The notes beneath the pieces are model-generated. The model was not told the origin of the DNA. It was given only the letters and a program-made list of their open reading frames with translations, and made no database searches. Shown one piece after another: positions 10,593 through 19,440 of a stretch of DNA of 64,000 nt. The DNA is from Flavobacterium ginsengisoli. Lineage in GTDB: Bacteria; Bacteroidota; Bacteroidia; Flavobacteriales; Flavobacteriaceae. How positions within the stretch are numbered: the stretch's first letter is position 1; each line of letters begins with the position of its first letter. The stretch is from the NCBI RefSeq assembly GCF_029625315.1, contig NZ_CP121110.1, positions 2,799,001-2,863,000 on the forward strand, read 5' to 3'. The position numbers and the translations under genes are program-made.

Positions 10593-11399
10593 ATGAGCAC
10601 CAAACCAAATACAAAGTCTAAAATTCTCTACTCGTGTTATTACTCACGCAGTCGCGAAGGCGAACATTTTATACCCGAACATGTTTTTAGCTATCAAATT
10701 TCTGGCGAAATGATTGCTTCTGATAGCAAAAACACTTTCCATACCAAACCAGGAGATTTTCGTTTTAGCAGAAGAAATCATTTAGCAAAGTTTACTAAAA
10801 TTCCGCCCGAAGGACGAGAATTCAAAACTATATCTCTTTTTCTTGATCAGGAAATTTTAAGAGAAATCAGCAAAGAATACAATTTAAAATCAGATAAAAA
10901 GCCCGATTCAAAAGCTATGTTTTCATTAGCTCCTCACCCACTTTACAAATCTTTCATGGAATCACTGATTTCTTACCTTGAAGTAGAACAAGAAAACAAC
11001 GAGGCTTTATTCAATTTAAAAATTAAAGAAGCCATTCATCTTTTATTAAAAGTAAATCCAGAACTAAAAGATATTTTATTTGATTTTAACGAACCTGGCA
11101 AAATTGACTTGGAAGCTTTTATGAACAAAAACTTCCACTTTAATGTTCAAATGCATCGATTTGCTTATCTAACCGGAAGAAGTCTCGCCACATTCAAAAG
11201 AGATTTTCAAAAAGTATTTCAGCAAACGCCGGGAAAATGGCTTTTAAACAAAAGACTCCAAGAAGCTTATTATTTAATTAGCCAAGGAAATCTGCCATCA
11301 GACGTATATATTGGAGTTGGTTTTGAAGATCTCTCGCATTTTTCTTTTTCATTTAAAAAGAAATTTGGAATTGTCCCGTCGTCCTTAAACCACAAATAA
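10593..11399 (+). CDS. AraC-family transcriptional regulator
   Basis: A 268-residue regulator. The N-terminal 150 residues form an AraC-type ligand/dimerisation domain of the ExsA-like kind (YYSRSREGEHFIPEHVFSYQ; FHTKPGDFRFSRR). The C-terminal part is the double helix-turn-helix domain: FAYLTGRSLATFKRDFQKVF, then GVGFEDLSHFSFSFKKKFG. The signature QQTPGKWL between the helices is diagnostic. It probably acts on the aldehyde dehydrogenase upstream or on itself; no operator was identified. Confidence 0.9.
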   Translation: MSTKPNTKSKILYSCYYSRSREGEHFIPEHVFSYQISGEMIASDSKNTFHTKPGDFRFSRRNHLAKFTKIPPEGREFKTISLFLDQEILREISKEYNLKSDKKPDSKAMFSLAPHPLYKSFMESLISYLEVEQENNEALFNLKIKEAIHLLLKVNPELKDILFDFNEPGKIDLEAFMNKNFHFNVQMHRFAYLTGRSLATFKRDFQKVFQQTPGKWLLNKRLQEAYYLISQGNLPSDVYIGVGFEDLSHFSFSFKKKFGIVPSSLNHK

Positions 11400-11465
11400 A
11401 AACCAAAACAGCTAAAAATCAACACCCTAACAAAACAAGCATTTATTTTAAATGTACACAATAAA

Positions 11466-11494
11466 AAAAGCCTCTCATTTCTGAGAGGCTTTTC
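11466..11494 (-). terminator. Terminator of tRNA-Gln copy 1
   Basis: AGCCTCTCA/TGAGAGGCT form a stem followed on the minus strand by a long T-run, directly downstream of the tRNA. Confidence 0.8.
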
Positions 11495-11496
11495 TG

Positions 11497-11567
11497 TTGG
11501 TCTACTAGGACTCGAACCTAGAAAGACGGCACCAAAAACCGTAGTGTTACCATTACACCATAGACCA
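11497..11567 (-). tRNA. tRNA-Gln (anticodon TTG), copy 1
   Basis: The minus strand folds as a cloverleaf: acceptor TGGTCTA/TAGACCA, D-arm GTGT/ACAC around AATGGTA, anticodon stem ACGGT/GCCGT with loop TTTTGGT (anticodon TTG, reading CAA), and T-arm CTAGG-TTCGAGT-CCTAG. The discriminator is A and CCA is not encoded. The sequence is identical to the copy 180 bp away. Confidence 0.95.
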
Positions 11568-11644
11568 GCAGTGCGGTTAAGCGGGTGCAAAATTAAAACT
11601 TTATTTAATTTATGCAAATTTTAAATGAAACTTTTTTAAATAAA

Positions 11645-11674
11645 AAAAAGTCTCTCATTTCTGAGAGACTTTTC
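11645..11674 (-). terminator. Terminator of tRNA-Gln copy 2
   Basis: AGTCTCTCA/TGAGAGACT stem and T-run on the minus strand. It differs from the copy-1 terminator by a compensated pair (C to T on one side, G to A on the other), so the stem has been kept under selection. Confidence 0.8.
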
Positions 11675-11676
11675 TG

Positions 11677-11747
11677 TTGGTCTACTAGGACTCGAACCTA
11701 GAAAGACGGCACCAAAAACCGTAGTGTTACCATTACACCATAGACCA
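11677..11747 (-). tRNA. tRNA-Gln (anticodon TTG), copy 2
   Basis: Same cloverleaf and identical 71-nt sequence as copy 1. The repeat unit of 180 bp includes the terminator and part of the 5' flank, which have diverged slightly, so this is an older tandem duplication. The 245 bp between this copy and the next gene (11748-11992) are A/T-rich and show no further gene. Confidence 0.95.
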
Positions 11748-11992
11748 GCAGTGCGGTTAAGCGAGTGCAAATTTAAGTCTTTATTTAGTTTGTGCAAACT
11801 TTTTGAGCAAAAAAAATCATTTTTTTTGTATTTTTTCTCGACAAAATCTGATCGCGCACCAAAAACATCTCATAAACAACACGTTACTTTTAACTTATAG
11901 TTTTATAGAATTTTTTGTTAATGCTCGTTTCTTTACATAAAAAAACATTTTCTTTGTAGGATATAAAACGTTCAAATTTTTAACACCTAAAT

Positions 11993-14900
11993 ATGGCACA
12001 ATTCAATTTCAATAAATGGAATACAATTATTGGTTGGTTTGCATTTGCAATCGCTTTAATAACTTATACATTAACAGTAGAACCTACAATGAGCTTTTGG
12101 GATTGCGGAGAATATATTGCTACCGCAGCCAAACTTGAAGTAGGTCACCCACCGGGAGCTCCGCTTTTCCAGATGATGGGTGCATTTTTTGCAATGTTTG
12201 CAATAGATGCTCAACATGTAGCTGTAATGGTTAATATGATGTCTGTCTTCTCTAGCGCATTTACCATATTATTTATGTTTTGGTCATCGTCTATGATTTT
12301 GAAGAAAATTGTAGCTCGTTTTGCAGAAATTAATCAAAACAATTCGATAGTAATTTTAGGAAGCTCTTTTGTTGGAGCTTTAGCTTATACATTTTCTGAT
12401 AGTTTTTGGTTTAACGCAGTAGAAGCCGAAGTTTATGCAATGGCTTCTTTATTAATTGCATTGCTTTTTTGGCTTGGACTACGCTGGGAGCAAGATATGG
12501 ACAAACCAAAAGGAAACAAATGGCTTTTAATTATTTCTTTGGTTGTTGGTCTTTCGTTTGGAGTTCACTTCATGGCTCTTTTAACTATCCCATCAATTGG
12601 ATTTTTATACTATTTCAAACACTACGAAAAAGTTACGATCAAAAATTTCATTGTTGCTAATATTGTAGTTATTGGAATTTTATTATTTATCTTCAAATTA
12701 CTTCTTCCTCTTACAATGGCATTTTTCGGAAAAACCGAAATCTTCATGGTAAACAGCATGGGACTTCCATTCAACTCGGGAACTATCTTTGTAGCATTAT
12801 TATTTATTGCGTTTTTCTATTTTGGATTAAAATATACTAGACAAAAAGGCTTAATATTCTACAACACTATTATATTATGTATCTTATTCATTCTTATTGG
12901 TTTCTCAACTTGGTTAATGCTTCCTGTTCGCGCAAATGCTAATACAGTTATTAACGAAAACAAGCCATCAGATGCTACTGAAGTTTTAGCTTACTATAAC
13001 CGTGAACAATATGGAGTTAATCCTTTATTTTATGGTCCTCAATACACTGAACTTTTTGCTGGTCTTGATGCTAAAACACCTTATTTAGACAAAAAACCAA
13101 ACTACGAGAGAGATTATAAAACTGGTAAATACATTATTACCAACAATTATAAGAATGCAGAACAAAATTCTGATGACAACCAGAAAGCAGTTCTACCAAG
13201 AATGTGGAGTACAGAAACAGCTCATATTCAAAACTATATCAACTTTACCAATCCTCCGAAGTTCCGAATCAATCCTAATTATGATTACGATGAAGAACTA
13301 GCAAAATACGGAATTGACGCTAGTCAATTAAGTGAAGATGAATACAATAAAGCTACTGCTCAATTGCGTAATGAAGTTGAGAAAACAGTTTCTGAATTCA
13401 GAAAAGCTTATGCTCAAAAACAAATTGACAATGAAGGGTATGTTAAATTCTTAAACAGTTACAAAGATTATCTGATCATTGAAAAACCATCTACAGTAGA
13501 CAACTTCAGTTTTATGTTTGAATATCAATTCGGATACATGTACTGGAGATATTTAATGTGGAATTTTGTTGGACGTCAAAATGATGTTCAAGGCAAATAC
13601 GATAATTTGGATGGAAACTGGATTAGTGGCATCAAAGCTTTAGACTCTATTCATTTAGGTTCTCAAGATAATTTACCTTCTGATGTGTTAAACAACAAAG
13701 GGCGTAATGCTTATTATTTCCTTCCTTTTATTTTAGGTTTAATTGGTATAATGTACCACGCCAACAAGGATTTAAAGAGCTTTTATGTTCTCTTAGCTTT
13801 ATTTTTATTCACAGGAATTGCATTAAAAATATACTTAAACGAAAGACCTTTTGAGCCTCGTGAAAGAGATTATGCTCTGGTTGGTTCCTTCTATGTTTTT
13901 GCCATCTGGATTGGATTCGGCGTTTATTCACTCTACGAAAGCTTGCAAAAATATATTGCTCCAAAAATTGCAGGACCAGTAATTATTGCCGGAAGTTTAT
14001 TGGCGGCACCTGTTTTAATGGCTTCTCAAAACTGGGACGATCACGACAGATCTGGAAGATATACTGCAGTGGCAATGGCAAAAGCTTATTTAAGTTCTTG
14101 CGACAAAAATGCCATCTTATTTACCATTGGAGATAATGATACGTTCCCTCTTTGGTATGCACAAGAGATTGAGCATTTCAGAACCGATGTAAAAATTGTA
14201 AATACAAGTTTATTTATGACAGATTGGTACATCGATCAAATGAAAGCGAAGTCTTATGAATCTAATCCGTTGCCTATTTCATTCGAACATAGCCAGTATG
14301 TCGGAGATAATTTGGACTATACAGCTTATATTCAAAAAATTGATACTCGTTGGAATATTAAAGATTTTATCGATTTCATCAAAAACCCTAAATCGACTGT
14401 TGGTTTACAAAATGGACAAACCATTCATTTCTATCCAACAAACAAGATTAGAGTAAATGTGGACAAAAATACAATTATTCAAAATAAAGTAGTTAATCCT
14501 AAATATTACGATTCTATTGTTCCTTATTTGGATATTGACATCAAAGGAAGTGCATTATACAAAAACCGTTTAATGATGCTTGATATCTTAGCAAATAACA
14601 ACTGGAAAAGACCAATTTACTTTAGTGGTGGTGCTTTTGATGATGAAGATTATCTATGGTTAAAAGATTATTTACAATTAGACGGAATGGTTTACAAATT
14701 GGTTCCAATAAAAAATGCTCGTTCTAAAGATGGAGGACCATTAGATATGGGACAAATCGATGCTGATAAAATGTATGATATTGTAATGAAATGGGATTGG
14801 GGAAATAGTGAAAGCGAAAAAATCTATCACGATCCTGAGACTAGAAGAAACAGTATTACATACCGTACAAATCTTTCAAGATTAATGAATCAGCTTATTG

Positions 14901-15175
14901 CAGAAGGCAAAATTGACAAAGCTAAAAATATTATCAATTTAGCGATGACCAAAATGCCTTTAGATAAATATGGCTATTATTCTTTAGTTGAAGCTTTTGC
15001 TGATGGTTATTATAAAGTAGGCGAAAAAGCTAAAGCGCAAGATCTTTTAAACAAATTAGTTCAGAAATACAAAGAGAACTTAAACTATTATAGCACATTG
15101 CCTCCTTCTGATCAAACTACTTTAGCAGTAGATATTATTACAGATATTGAACGCTACAGAAGCTTGCGCACGTAA
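11993..15175 (+). CDS. DUF2723/GT117 family membrane protein (probable glycosyltransferase)
   Basis: A large protein (1060 residues as read). The N-terminal half has about ten hydrophobic helices with the DUF2723 signature WDCGEYIATAAKLEVGHPPGAPLFQ near residue 40, resembling the catalytic loop of protein O-mannosyltransferases (GT-C fold). The C-terminal half is extracytoplasmic, includes RERDYALVGSFYVFA and GDNDTFPLWY, and ends in a helical TPR-like region. The family is placed in GT117 in Bacteroidota, so a role in glycosylating surface proteins or lipids is inferred. The last residues (RSLRT) look out of frame: the open frame at 15175-15273 probably gives the true C-terminus. Confidence 0.85.
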   Translation: MAQFNFNKWNTIIGWFAFAIALITYTLTVEPTMSFWDCGEYIATAAKLEVGHPPGAPLFQMMGAFFAMFAIDAQHVAVMVNMMSVFSSAFTILFMFWSSSMILKKIVARFAEINQNNSIVILGSSFVGALAYTFSDSFWFNAVEAEVYAMASLLIALLFWLGLRWEQDMDKPKGNKWLLIISLVVGLSFGVHFMALLTIPSIGFLYYFKHYEKVTIKNFIVANIVVIGILLFIFKLLLPLTMAFFGKTEIFMVNSMGLPFNSGTIFVALLFIAFFYFGLKYTRQKGLIFYNTIILCILFILIGFSTWLMLPVRANANTVINENKPSDATEVLAYYNREQYGVNPLFYGPQYTELFAGLDAKTPYLDKKPNYERDYKTGKYIITNNYKNAEQNSDDNQKAVLPRMWSTETAHIQNYINFTNPPKFRINPNYDYDEELAKYGIDASQLSEDEYNKATAQLRNEVEKTVSEFRKAYAQKQIDNEGYVKFLNSYKDYLIIEKPSTVDNFSFMFEYQFGYMYWRYLMWNFVGRQNDVQGKYDNLDGNWISGIKALDSIHLGSQDNLPSDVLNNKGRNAYYFLPFILGLIGIMYHANKDLKSFYVLLALFLFTGIALKIYLNERPFEPRERDYALVGSFYVFAIWIGFGVYSLYESLQKYIAPKIAGPVIIAGSLLAAPVLMASQNWDDHDRSGRYTAVAMAKAYLSSCDKNAILFTIGDNDTFPLWYAQEIEHFRTDVKIVNTSLFMTDWYIDQMKAKSYESNPLPISFEHSQYVGDNLDYTAYIQKIDTRWNIKDFIDFIKNPKSTVGLQNGQTIHFYPTNKIRVNVDKNTIIQNKVVNPKYYDSIVPYLDIDIKGSALYKNRLMMLDILANNNWKRPIYFSGGAFDDEDYLWLKDYLQLDGMVYKLVPIKNARSKDGGPLDMGQIDADKMYDIVMKWDWGNSESEKIYHDPETRRNSITYRTNLSRLMNQLIAEGKIDKAKNIINLAMTKMPLDKYGYYSLVEAFADGYYKVGEKAKAQDLLNKLVQKYKENLNYYSTLPPSDQTTLAVDIITDIERYRSLRT

Positions 15176-15273
15176 TGGATGACAATAAAGACAATGCTTT
15201 TTACAACCAGCACAAGACTACATTTAATACTTACGTAAATGTTTTTGAACGCTTTGGACGTGAAAAAGAATAA
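15175..15273 (+). other. Probable true C-terminal tail of the GT117 protein in a shifted frame
   Basis: The frame overlaps the GT117 stop by one base and encodes 32 residues from MDDNKDNAFYNQHK to FERFGREKE. The composition is helical and charged, like an extension of the preceding TPR-like region. Changing the length at 15162-15170 (AGCTTGCGC) by minus two or plus one joins the frames as RYRSL-HVMDDN. It could instead be a separate small translationally coupled gene, but I find the C-terminal extension more likely. Confidence 0.5.
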
Positions 15274-15300
15274 ATAATATACGTAAATTTTACTTATTAA

Positions 15301-15342
15301 AAAAATGCGGCGCTATTTGATAAATAGTGTCGCATTTTTTAA
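15301..15342 (+). terminator. Terminator after the GT117 gene
   Basis: AAAATGCGgCgCTATTT pairs with AAATAGtGtCGCATTTT with two G-T pairs, followed by a T-run. It separates GT117 from the deacetylase gene. Confidence 0.75.
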
Positions 15343-15373
15343 TTTTATAGATATAATACAACTTTAATTCAAA

Positions 15374-16015
15374 ATGAGTTTCTATTGGGTCAAAACTAAC
15401 GCATTTATCAAAAAGGTGTTTTCTAAATATTGCTGGGACATTCCTAACAACGAAAAGAAAATATACCTCACTTTTGATGATGGCCCTACTCCAGAAATTA
15501 CAGACTGGGTATTGTCTGAATTAAAAAAATTTGATGCAAAAGCTACTTTTTTCTGCATCGGAAAGAATATTAAAGCAAACCTGACTTTATTTGAAAAGTT
15601 AATTACTGATGGGCATTCTATTGGCAATCACACAATGAATCACGTGAATGGATGGAAAAGCCACACAAATGAATACATCGAAAACGTAAAAAACTGTCTT
15701 GCTATTTTGGATGAGCAAGAAAAAGCGCCTCACCATTTATTATTTCGCCCTCCTTACGGAAAAATCAAAAAAGCGCAATCTAAAATCCTTAGAAGTTTAG
15801 GGTATAAAATTGTAATGTGGGATGTTTTAAGTGCTGATTTTGATCAAAGCATTACGCCCGAAAAATGTCTTGAAAACGTAACAAAAAATGTAAAATCAGG
15901 TAGTGTGATTGTTTTTCATGACAGTATTAAGGCTTCTCCAAATTTAAGATTTGCCTTGCCTAGAACACTGCATTTTTTAAAAGAAAACGGATATAAGTTT
16001 GATATTATTCACTAA
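15374..16015 (+). CDS. Polysaccharide deacetylase (NodB homology, CE4)
   Basis: A 213-residue NodB-fold protein that removes N- or O-acetyl groups from polysaccharides such as peptidoglycan. CE4 motifs are complete: TFDDGPT (motif 1, catalytic base and metal Asp), HTMNH (motif 2, metal His residues), RPPYGK (motif 3), MWDVLSADFD (motif 4) and IVFHDS (motif 5). No clear signal peptide is visible; the N-terminus has only a weak hydrophobic stretch, so localisation is uncertain. It has its own position after a terminator and is convergent with the thioredoxin-like gene. Confidence 0.9.
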   Translation: MSFYWVKTNAFIKKVFSKYCWDIPNNEKKIYLTFDDGPTPEITDWVLSELKKFDAKATFFCIGKNIKANLTLFEKLITDGHSIGNHTMNHVNGWKSHTNEYIENVKNCLAILDEQEKAPHHLLFRPPYGKIKKAQSKILRSLGYKIVMWDVLSADFDQSITPEKCLENVTKNVKSGSVIVFHDSIKASPNLRFALPRTLHFLKENGYKFDIIH

Positions 16016-16039
16016 ATAACATCAATAAAAAGTAGTTGT

Positions 16040-16342
16040 TTAGACGTTAAATTGTTCCTGAACAATTCCGATTATAGTATTCGCATCAAGCTCTCCAGAT
16101 TGTCTCCAGATCATTTGTCCCTCTTTATAAATCATTAAAGTCGGAAGTCCTTTAATACGAAGTGCTTCTGCAAGTTCCTGATTTTTATCTACGTCTATTT
16201 TGATTACTTTGGCTTTATCACCAAGCGCAGCGACTACATCCTTAATAACAGGATGCATAGAAACTGAAGATTCATTCCAATCTGTGTAAAAATCAATTAA
16301 CACTGGAACTTGAGCATTTATTAGTTCTCCAAATTTTGACAT
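16040..16342 (-). CDS. Thioredoxin-like protein lacking the CxxC motif
   Basis: A 100-residue thioredoxin fold: VLIDFYTDWNESSVSMHPVIKDV aligns with the region around the active site, and KIDVDKNQELAEALRIKGLPTLMIYKEG contains the conserved cis-Pro loop. The usual WCGPC is replaced by WNESS, so both redox cysteines are absent and disulfide exchange is not expected. Such proteins may act as structural or chaperone-like partners. It is followed, 72 bp further upstream in transcription, by a metallophosphoesterase gene on the same strand, possibly co-transcribed. Confidence 0.8.
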   Translation of the reverse strand: MSKFGELINAQVPVLIDFYTDWNESSVSMHPVIKDVVAALGDKAKVIKIDVDKNQELAEALRIKGLPTLMIYKEGQMIWRQSGELDANTIIGIVQEQFNV

Positions 16343-16414
16343 AAAACCAAAAATTAAGTTTTTTAAATCTTTAAAAAGAAATAAATATAATACAAATTTA
16401 GCATTTTTAACGAA

Positions 16415-17650
16415 TTAAGCGACATTACGGCCCTTTTTTAGTTCAATGACTGTTATTTCAGGCATAATACCAACTCGTCCTGGATAGGCATGAAAACCAA
16501 AGCCACGGTTAACATAAACGTATCTTCCGACGTTTTCGTACAATCCTGCCCACTGTTTATAAATATACTGCGCTAAACTCCATTTAAAATACCCAGGAAT
16601 TTCAATTCCGAACTGCATACCATGTGTATGGCCTGCAAATGTAAGATGGAAATTCTTTGGATGATCTTTAATTTCAGCTTCCCAATGACTTGGATCATGG
16701 CTCATTAAAATTTTAAAATCGTCTTGGTCTACATTTTCAGATGCTTTGTTCAAATCGCCTGCTTTCTTAAAATTCACTCCCCAATTTTCAACACCAATTA
16801 AAGCGATTTTATCATCTCCTTTTTGAATGTAAGTATGCTCATTCAACATAAGATTAAAGCCAATTTGACCGTATAAATTTTTAATTTGATGAAAGTTCTC
16901 ATCTTTTTCCTTTTCAGACGGCCACGTTACATATTCGCCATAATCGTGATTCCCTAAAACTGCAAACTTTCCGTATTTATAATCTTTAATACGATTAAAA
17001 GTTTCCAACCAAGGATGCATTTCTTTAGCATGTGTATTTACAATATCTCCCGTAAACAAAATTAAATCTGCTTCCTGTGCATTAATTAAATCAATTGCGT
17101 AGTTAATCTTCTCAGGATTATCAAAACTACCACTATGGACATCTGAAATCTGTGTGATTTTAAACCCATCAAAAGCATCTGGAAGATCTGGAAAGAATAC
17201 AGTTTGCTTGATTACTTTGAAATTATATTTTCCCTCAAAAATTCCATAAATAATAGAAAGAAACGGAATTGCGACCAACCCTAAAGCTATCTGGCTAACA
17301 AATTTCCTTCTATCGGGCATCATTTCTTTTCGAGGAGTATTGTAAACAAAATAATTTAAGATGCTTGCTCCTATCCTAAAAATATCTTCACCAAACATGA
17401 TCAGCGTAAGCACAATTTTAGGCACATATACCGTCAGCATTAAGCCTGTAGTAAACATAAATTGTTTAGTCTGACCAACTGATCGGTCTACTTGCGAAAA
17501 AGAATATATAATAAAGATTAAAATCAGTAAGCTTATAGCTTGGTAACTAATCAAAACCCAACGTGTTTTGATTAATGTTCGAAAAGCCTGATATGAATAG
17601 AACTCAATAAATAATAAGAGAGCGCATAGAATTATAAAACGAAAGATCAT
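16415..17650 (-). CDS. Membrane-anchored metallophosphoesterase
   Basis: A 411-residue protein with four N-terminal hydrophobic helices (about residues 1-90), a linker, a further hydrophobic segment near 120-140, and a calcineurin-like phosphoesterase domain. Metal-binding motifs are present: ISDVHSG, FTGDIVN, LGNHDYGEY and LAGHTHGMQFG. The domain order resembles YkuE/YaeI-type enzymes, some of which act on lipid phosphates, but the substrate cannot be told. The end of the protein is close to the thioredoxin-like gene. Confidence 0.88.
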   Translation of the reverse strand: MIFRFIILCALLLFIEFYSYQAFRTLIKTRWVLISYQAISLLILIFIIYSFSQVDRSVGQTKQFMFTTGLMLTVYVPKIVLTLIMFGEDIFRIGASILNYFVYNTPRKEMMPDRRKFVSQIALGLVAIPFLSIIYGIFEGKYNFKVIKQTVFFPDLPDAFDGFKITQISDVHSGSFDNPEKINYAIDLINAQEADLILFTGDIVNTHAKEMHPWLETFNRIKDYKYGKFAVLGNHDYGEYVTWPSEKEKDENFHQIKNLYGQIGFNLMLNEHTYIQKGDDKIALIGVENWGVNFKKAGDLNKASENVDQDDFKILMSHDPSHWEAEIKDHPKNFHLTFAGHTHGMQFGIEIPGYFKWSLAQYIYKQWAGLYENVGRYVYVNRGFGFHAYPGRVGIMPEITVIELKKGRNVA

Positions 17651-17731
17651 TTAATTTATAGTTTTAAACAAAGTAACAAAGAATGAGAATTCTATTTCTT
17701 TTTATTATAAAAAATTTAACGCTGTAAAAAT

Positions 17732-17763
17732 AAAAAAGCTGAAAGATGGCTCTTTCAGCTTTA
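17732..17763 (-). terminator. Terminator of the small Lys-rich peptide gene (copy A)
   Basis: On the minus strand AAAGCTGAAAGA pairs with TCTTTCAGCTTT and is followed by a T-run. It lies about 50 bp after the stop codon. Confidence 0.75.
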
Positions 17764-17811
17764 ACCTACCAACCTTTAAAACTATTTAATCTTAAGACTT
17801 AAAATCTCGTT

Positions 17812-17997
17812 TTATTTTGCTTTTGGAGCTTCTGGTTTTGCAGCTTCTGCTTTTTTCTCACCTTTAGCTTTTTTGTCTGCTTTTTTATCGTGTTTTTCAG
17901 TTTTTGCTTCTTTTTTTGCTGGTGCTGGCGTTGTTTGTGCGTTTGCCATTGCAAATGTTCCTAAAACTGCTACTGCTAAAATTGCTAATTTTTTCAT
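17812..17997 (-). CDS. Small secreted Lys/Ala-rich peptide, copy A
   Basis: 61 residues: a clear signal peptide (MKKLAILAVAVLGTFAMANA) followed by about 41 residues made almost only of Lys, Ala, Glu, Pro and a His, with KKEAKTEKHDKKADKK repeats. The predicted mature peptide is strongly basic and disordered. It is related to copy B at 20303-20512: same signal-peptide pattern (AVLGTxAM), same composition and similar C-terminal motif KPEAPKAK/KPEPAKAK. The two flank a two-component system and share a promoter design. No known family was recognised; a periplasmic buffer or a target of the two-component system is a guess. Confidence 0.75.
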   Translation of the reverse strand: MKKLAILAVAVLGTFAMANAQTTPAPAKKEAKTEKHDKKADKKAKGEKKAEAAKPEAPKAK

Positions 17998-18039
17998 GAT
18001 TTTAAATTTTTATTGATTGTTAATTCATTATTTATAAGC

Positions 18040-18074
18040 CAAAGATATAATCGTAAAATGAAGACAAAATGAAG
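18040..18074 (-). promoter_or_regulatory. Promoter with direct-repeat operator for peptide copy A
   Basis: On the minus strand two CTTCATTTT boxes (18066-18074 and 18055-18063) stand at an 11-bp period. After 7 bp comes TATCTTTG (18040-18047), which fits the TAnnTTTG -7 consensus. The ATG is 42 bp beyond. The 11-bp direct repeat is the form used by OmpR/PhoB-class regulators. The same arrangement with identical spacings occurs before copy B. Confidence 0.7.
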
Positions 18075-18101
18075 ATAAACTCTTACAATAAATTTTAACT
18101 T

Positions 18102-19430
18102 TTATTTGGCTTTTTCGAACAACAATGTAAAAGTAGTTCCTTGGTTTAAAACCGATTTTACTTTGATTTGAATATGATGAAAAGTAGCAATACTCTGTGC
18201 AATTGCAAGCCCTAACCCCTGCCCTTCCTGATCTGAACTGATTCTGGCAAAACGGCTGAATATTTTTTCAAGTCGCGATTCATCCATTCCTATTCCAGAA
18301 TCTTTTACCGAGATAAAGTAATGTTCATCGGCAAAACCGTCCTCTATAATTATTCCTCCTTTAGGCTTATTATATTTGATGGCATTAGTTACGAGATTAT
18401 ATATAAGAATATGAACCAAGGTTTTATTTCCTGTAAAAACAAAATCGTTTTCTATTTCGTTCATGAACTGAATATCTTTATCCTCAATTCGATCTTGAAG
18501 ATCTTCCTGCAAATCAGAAACAATTTCTCTGAGATTGATTTCTTCATCTGCTATATATTGATTATTATCTATTCTCGAAATCAGCAGGAGATTATTAATG
18601 ATTTTTTTCAGCATATCTAATGTTTTCAACGAACCTGCAATTTTATCAACTGCATTATCGTCTAAAGATTGATTCTGCAACAAATTTTCAAGTTTGTTTT
18701 TAAGCAGTGCAATTGGCGTAAGAAGTTCATGCGAAACGTTCGAAATAAATTGTTTTTCCTTTTTAAAAACTTCAGTAATTCGATCCATCATTTGGTTTAA
18801 AACAAAATCCAATTCTCTAAAATCTCTTGAAGTTGCTTTTATTGGAGTATGGTCAAATGTTTCCGGTTCGTTTACACGCCTGATTTTGGTATCAATAATT
18901 TTATAAAATGGCTTTAAAAGATATTCGATGTAAAAAGTATCTGCCAAAAAAGTAATAAATAGAATTATCACAAAAACAATTATAATAAAAAGCTTGATTA
19001 CAAAAGTTAAATCGTTAACCTCGCTCAAACTGCTTCCTATTTCAAGCTGATAATCTTCGCCATCATATGTAAAATGATCTTGCAAGATTCTATACTCACT
19101 TTCCTCTCCTTCTATTTTTCGGTATTCATTACTGAAAGTTGTTTTTTTCTGATGTGGTTTTATCGAAACTCGGGATAGCACCAAAAACTCACTATGAAGC
19201 GTCGAAAACTCGGAGAAAGTATCGGTTGAATCCTCTGGGTTTTCAATAAACTCATTGATCTCTTCTTTATTTAAGTGCTGAATAAATTTTTTCTTCTTTT
19301 CAACTAGCGTATTATTAATATGATGATACACTACATTTTTTACTAAAATAGGAAGCATCAGCCATAAAATCAAAATGACCAGCAATCTGCTCAATGCGTT
19401 AAAAATAGCTAATTGGTGTTTTATTTTCAC
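18102..19430 (-). CDS. Two-component sensor histidine kinase
   Basis: A 442-residue class I kinase. The first helix (about 10-30) and a second (about 140-165) enclose an extracytoplasmic sensor domain. After it come a HAMP-like linker, the HisKA box FISNVSHELLTPIALLKNKLENL (phospho-acceptor His), and HATPase_c with N box (HILIYNLVTNAIKYNKP), G1 (VKDSGIGMD), F box (FSRFAR) and G2 (GQGLGLAIAQ). It lies 10 bp downstream of the response regulator gene in the same operon. The periplasmic sensor domain has no recognised fold; the ligand is unknown. Confidence 0.93.
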   Translation of the reverse strand: MKIKHQLAIFNALSRLLVILILWLMLPILVKNVVYHHINNTLVEKKKKFIQHLNKEEINEFIENPEDSTDTFSEFSTLHSEFLVLSRVSIKPHQKKTTFSNEYRKIEGEESEYRILQDHFTYDGEDYQLEIGSSLSEVNDLTFVIKLFIIIVFVIILFITFLADTFYIEYLLKPFYKIIDTKIRRVNEPETFDHTPIKATSRDFRELDFVLNQMMDRITEVFKKEKQFISNVSHELLTPIALLKNKLENLLQNQSLDDNAVDKIAGSLKTLDMLKKIINNLLLISRIDNNQYIADEEINLREIVSDLQEDLQDRIEDKDIQFMNEIENDFVFTGNKTLVHILIYNLVTNAIKYNKPKGGIIIEDGFADEHYFISVKDSGIGMDESRLEKIFSRFARISSDQEGQGLGLAIAQSIATFHHIQIKVKSVLNQGTTFTLLFEKAK

Positions 19431-19440
19431 AAGAATCGAT

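Noticed and set aside
11270..11617. Open frame on the minus strand across tRNA-Gln copy 1 and the end of the AraC gene
   Set aside because: It overlaps a clear tRNA and terminator and has no family pattern.
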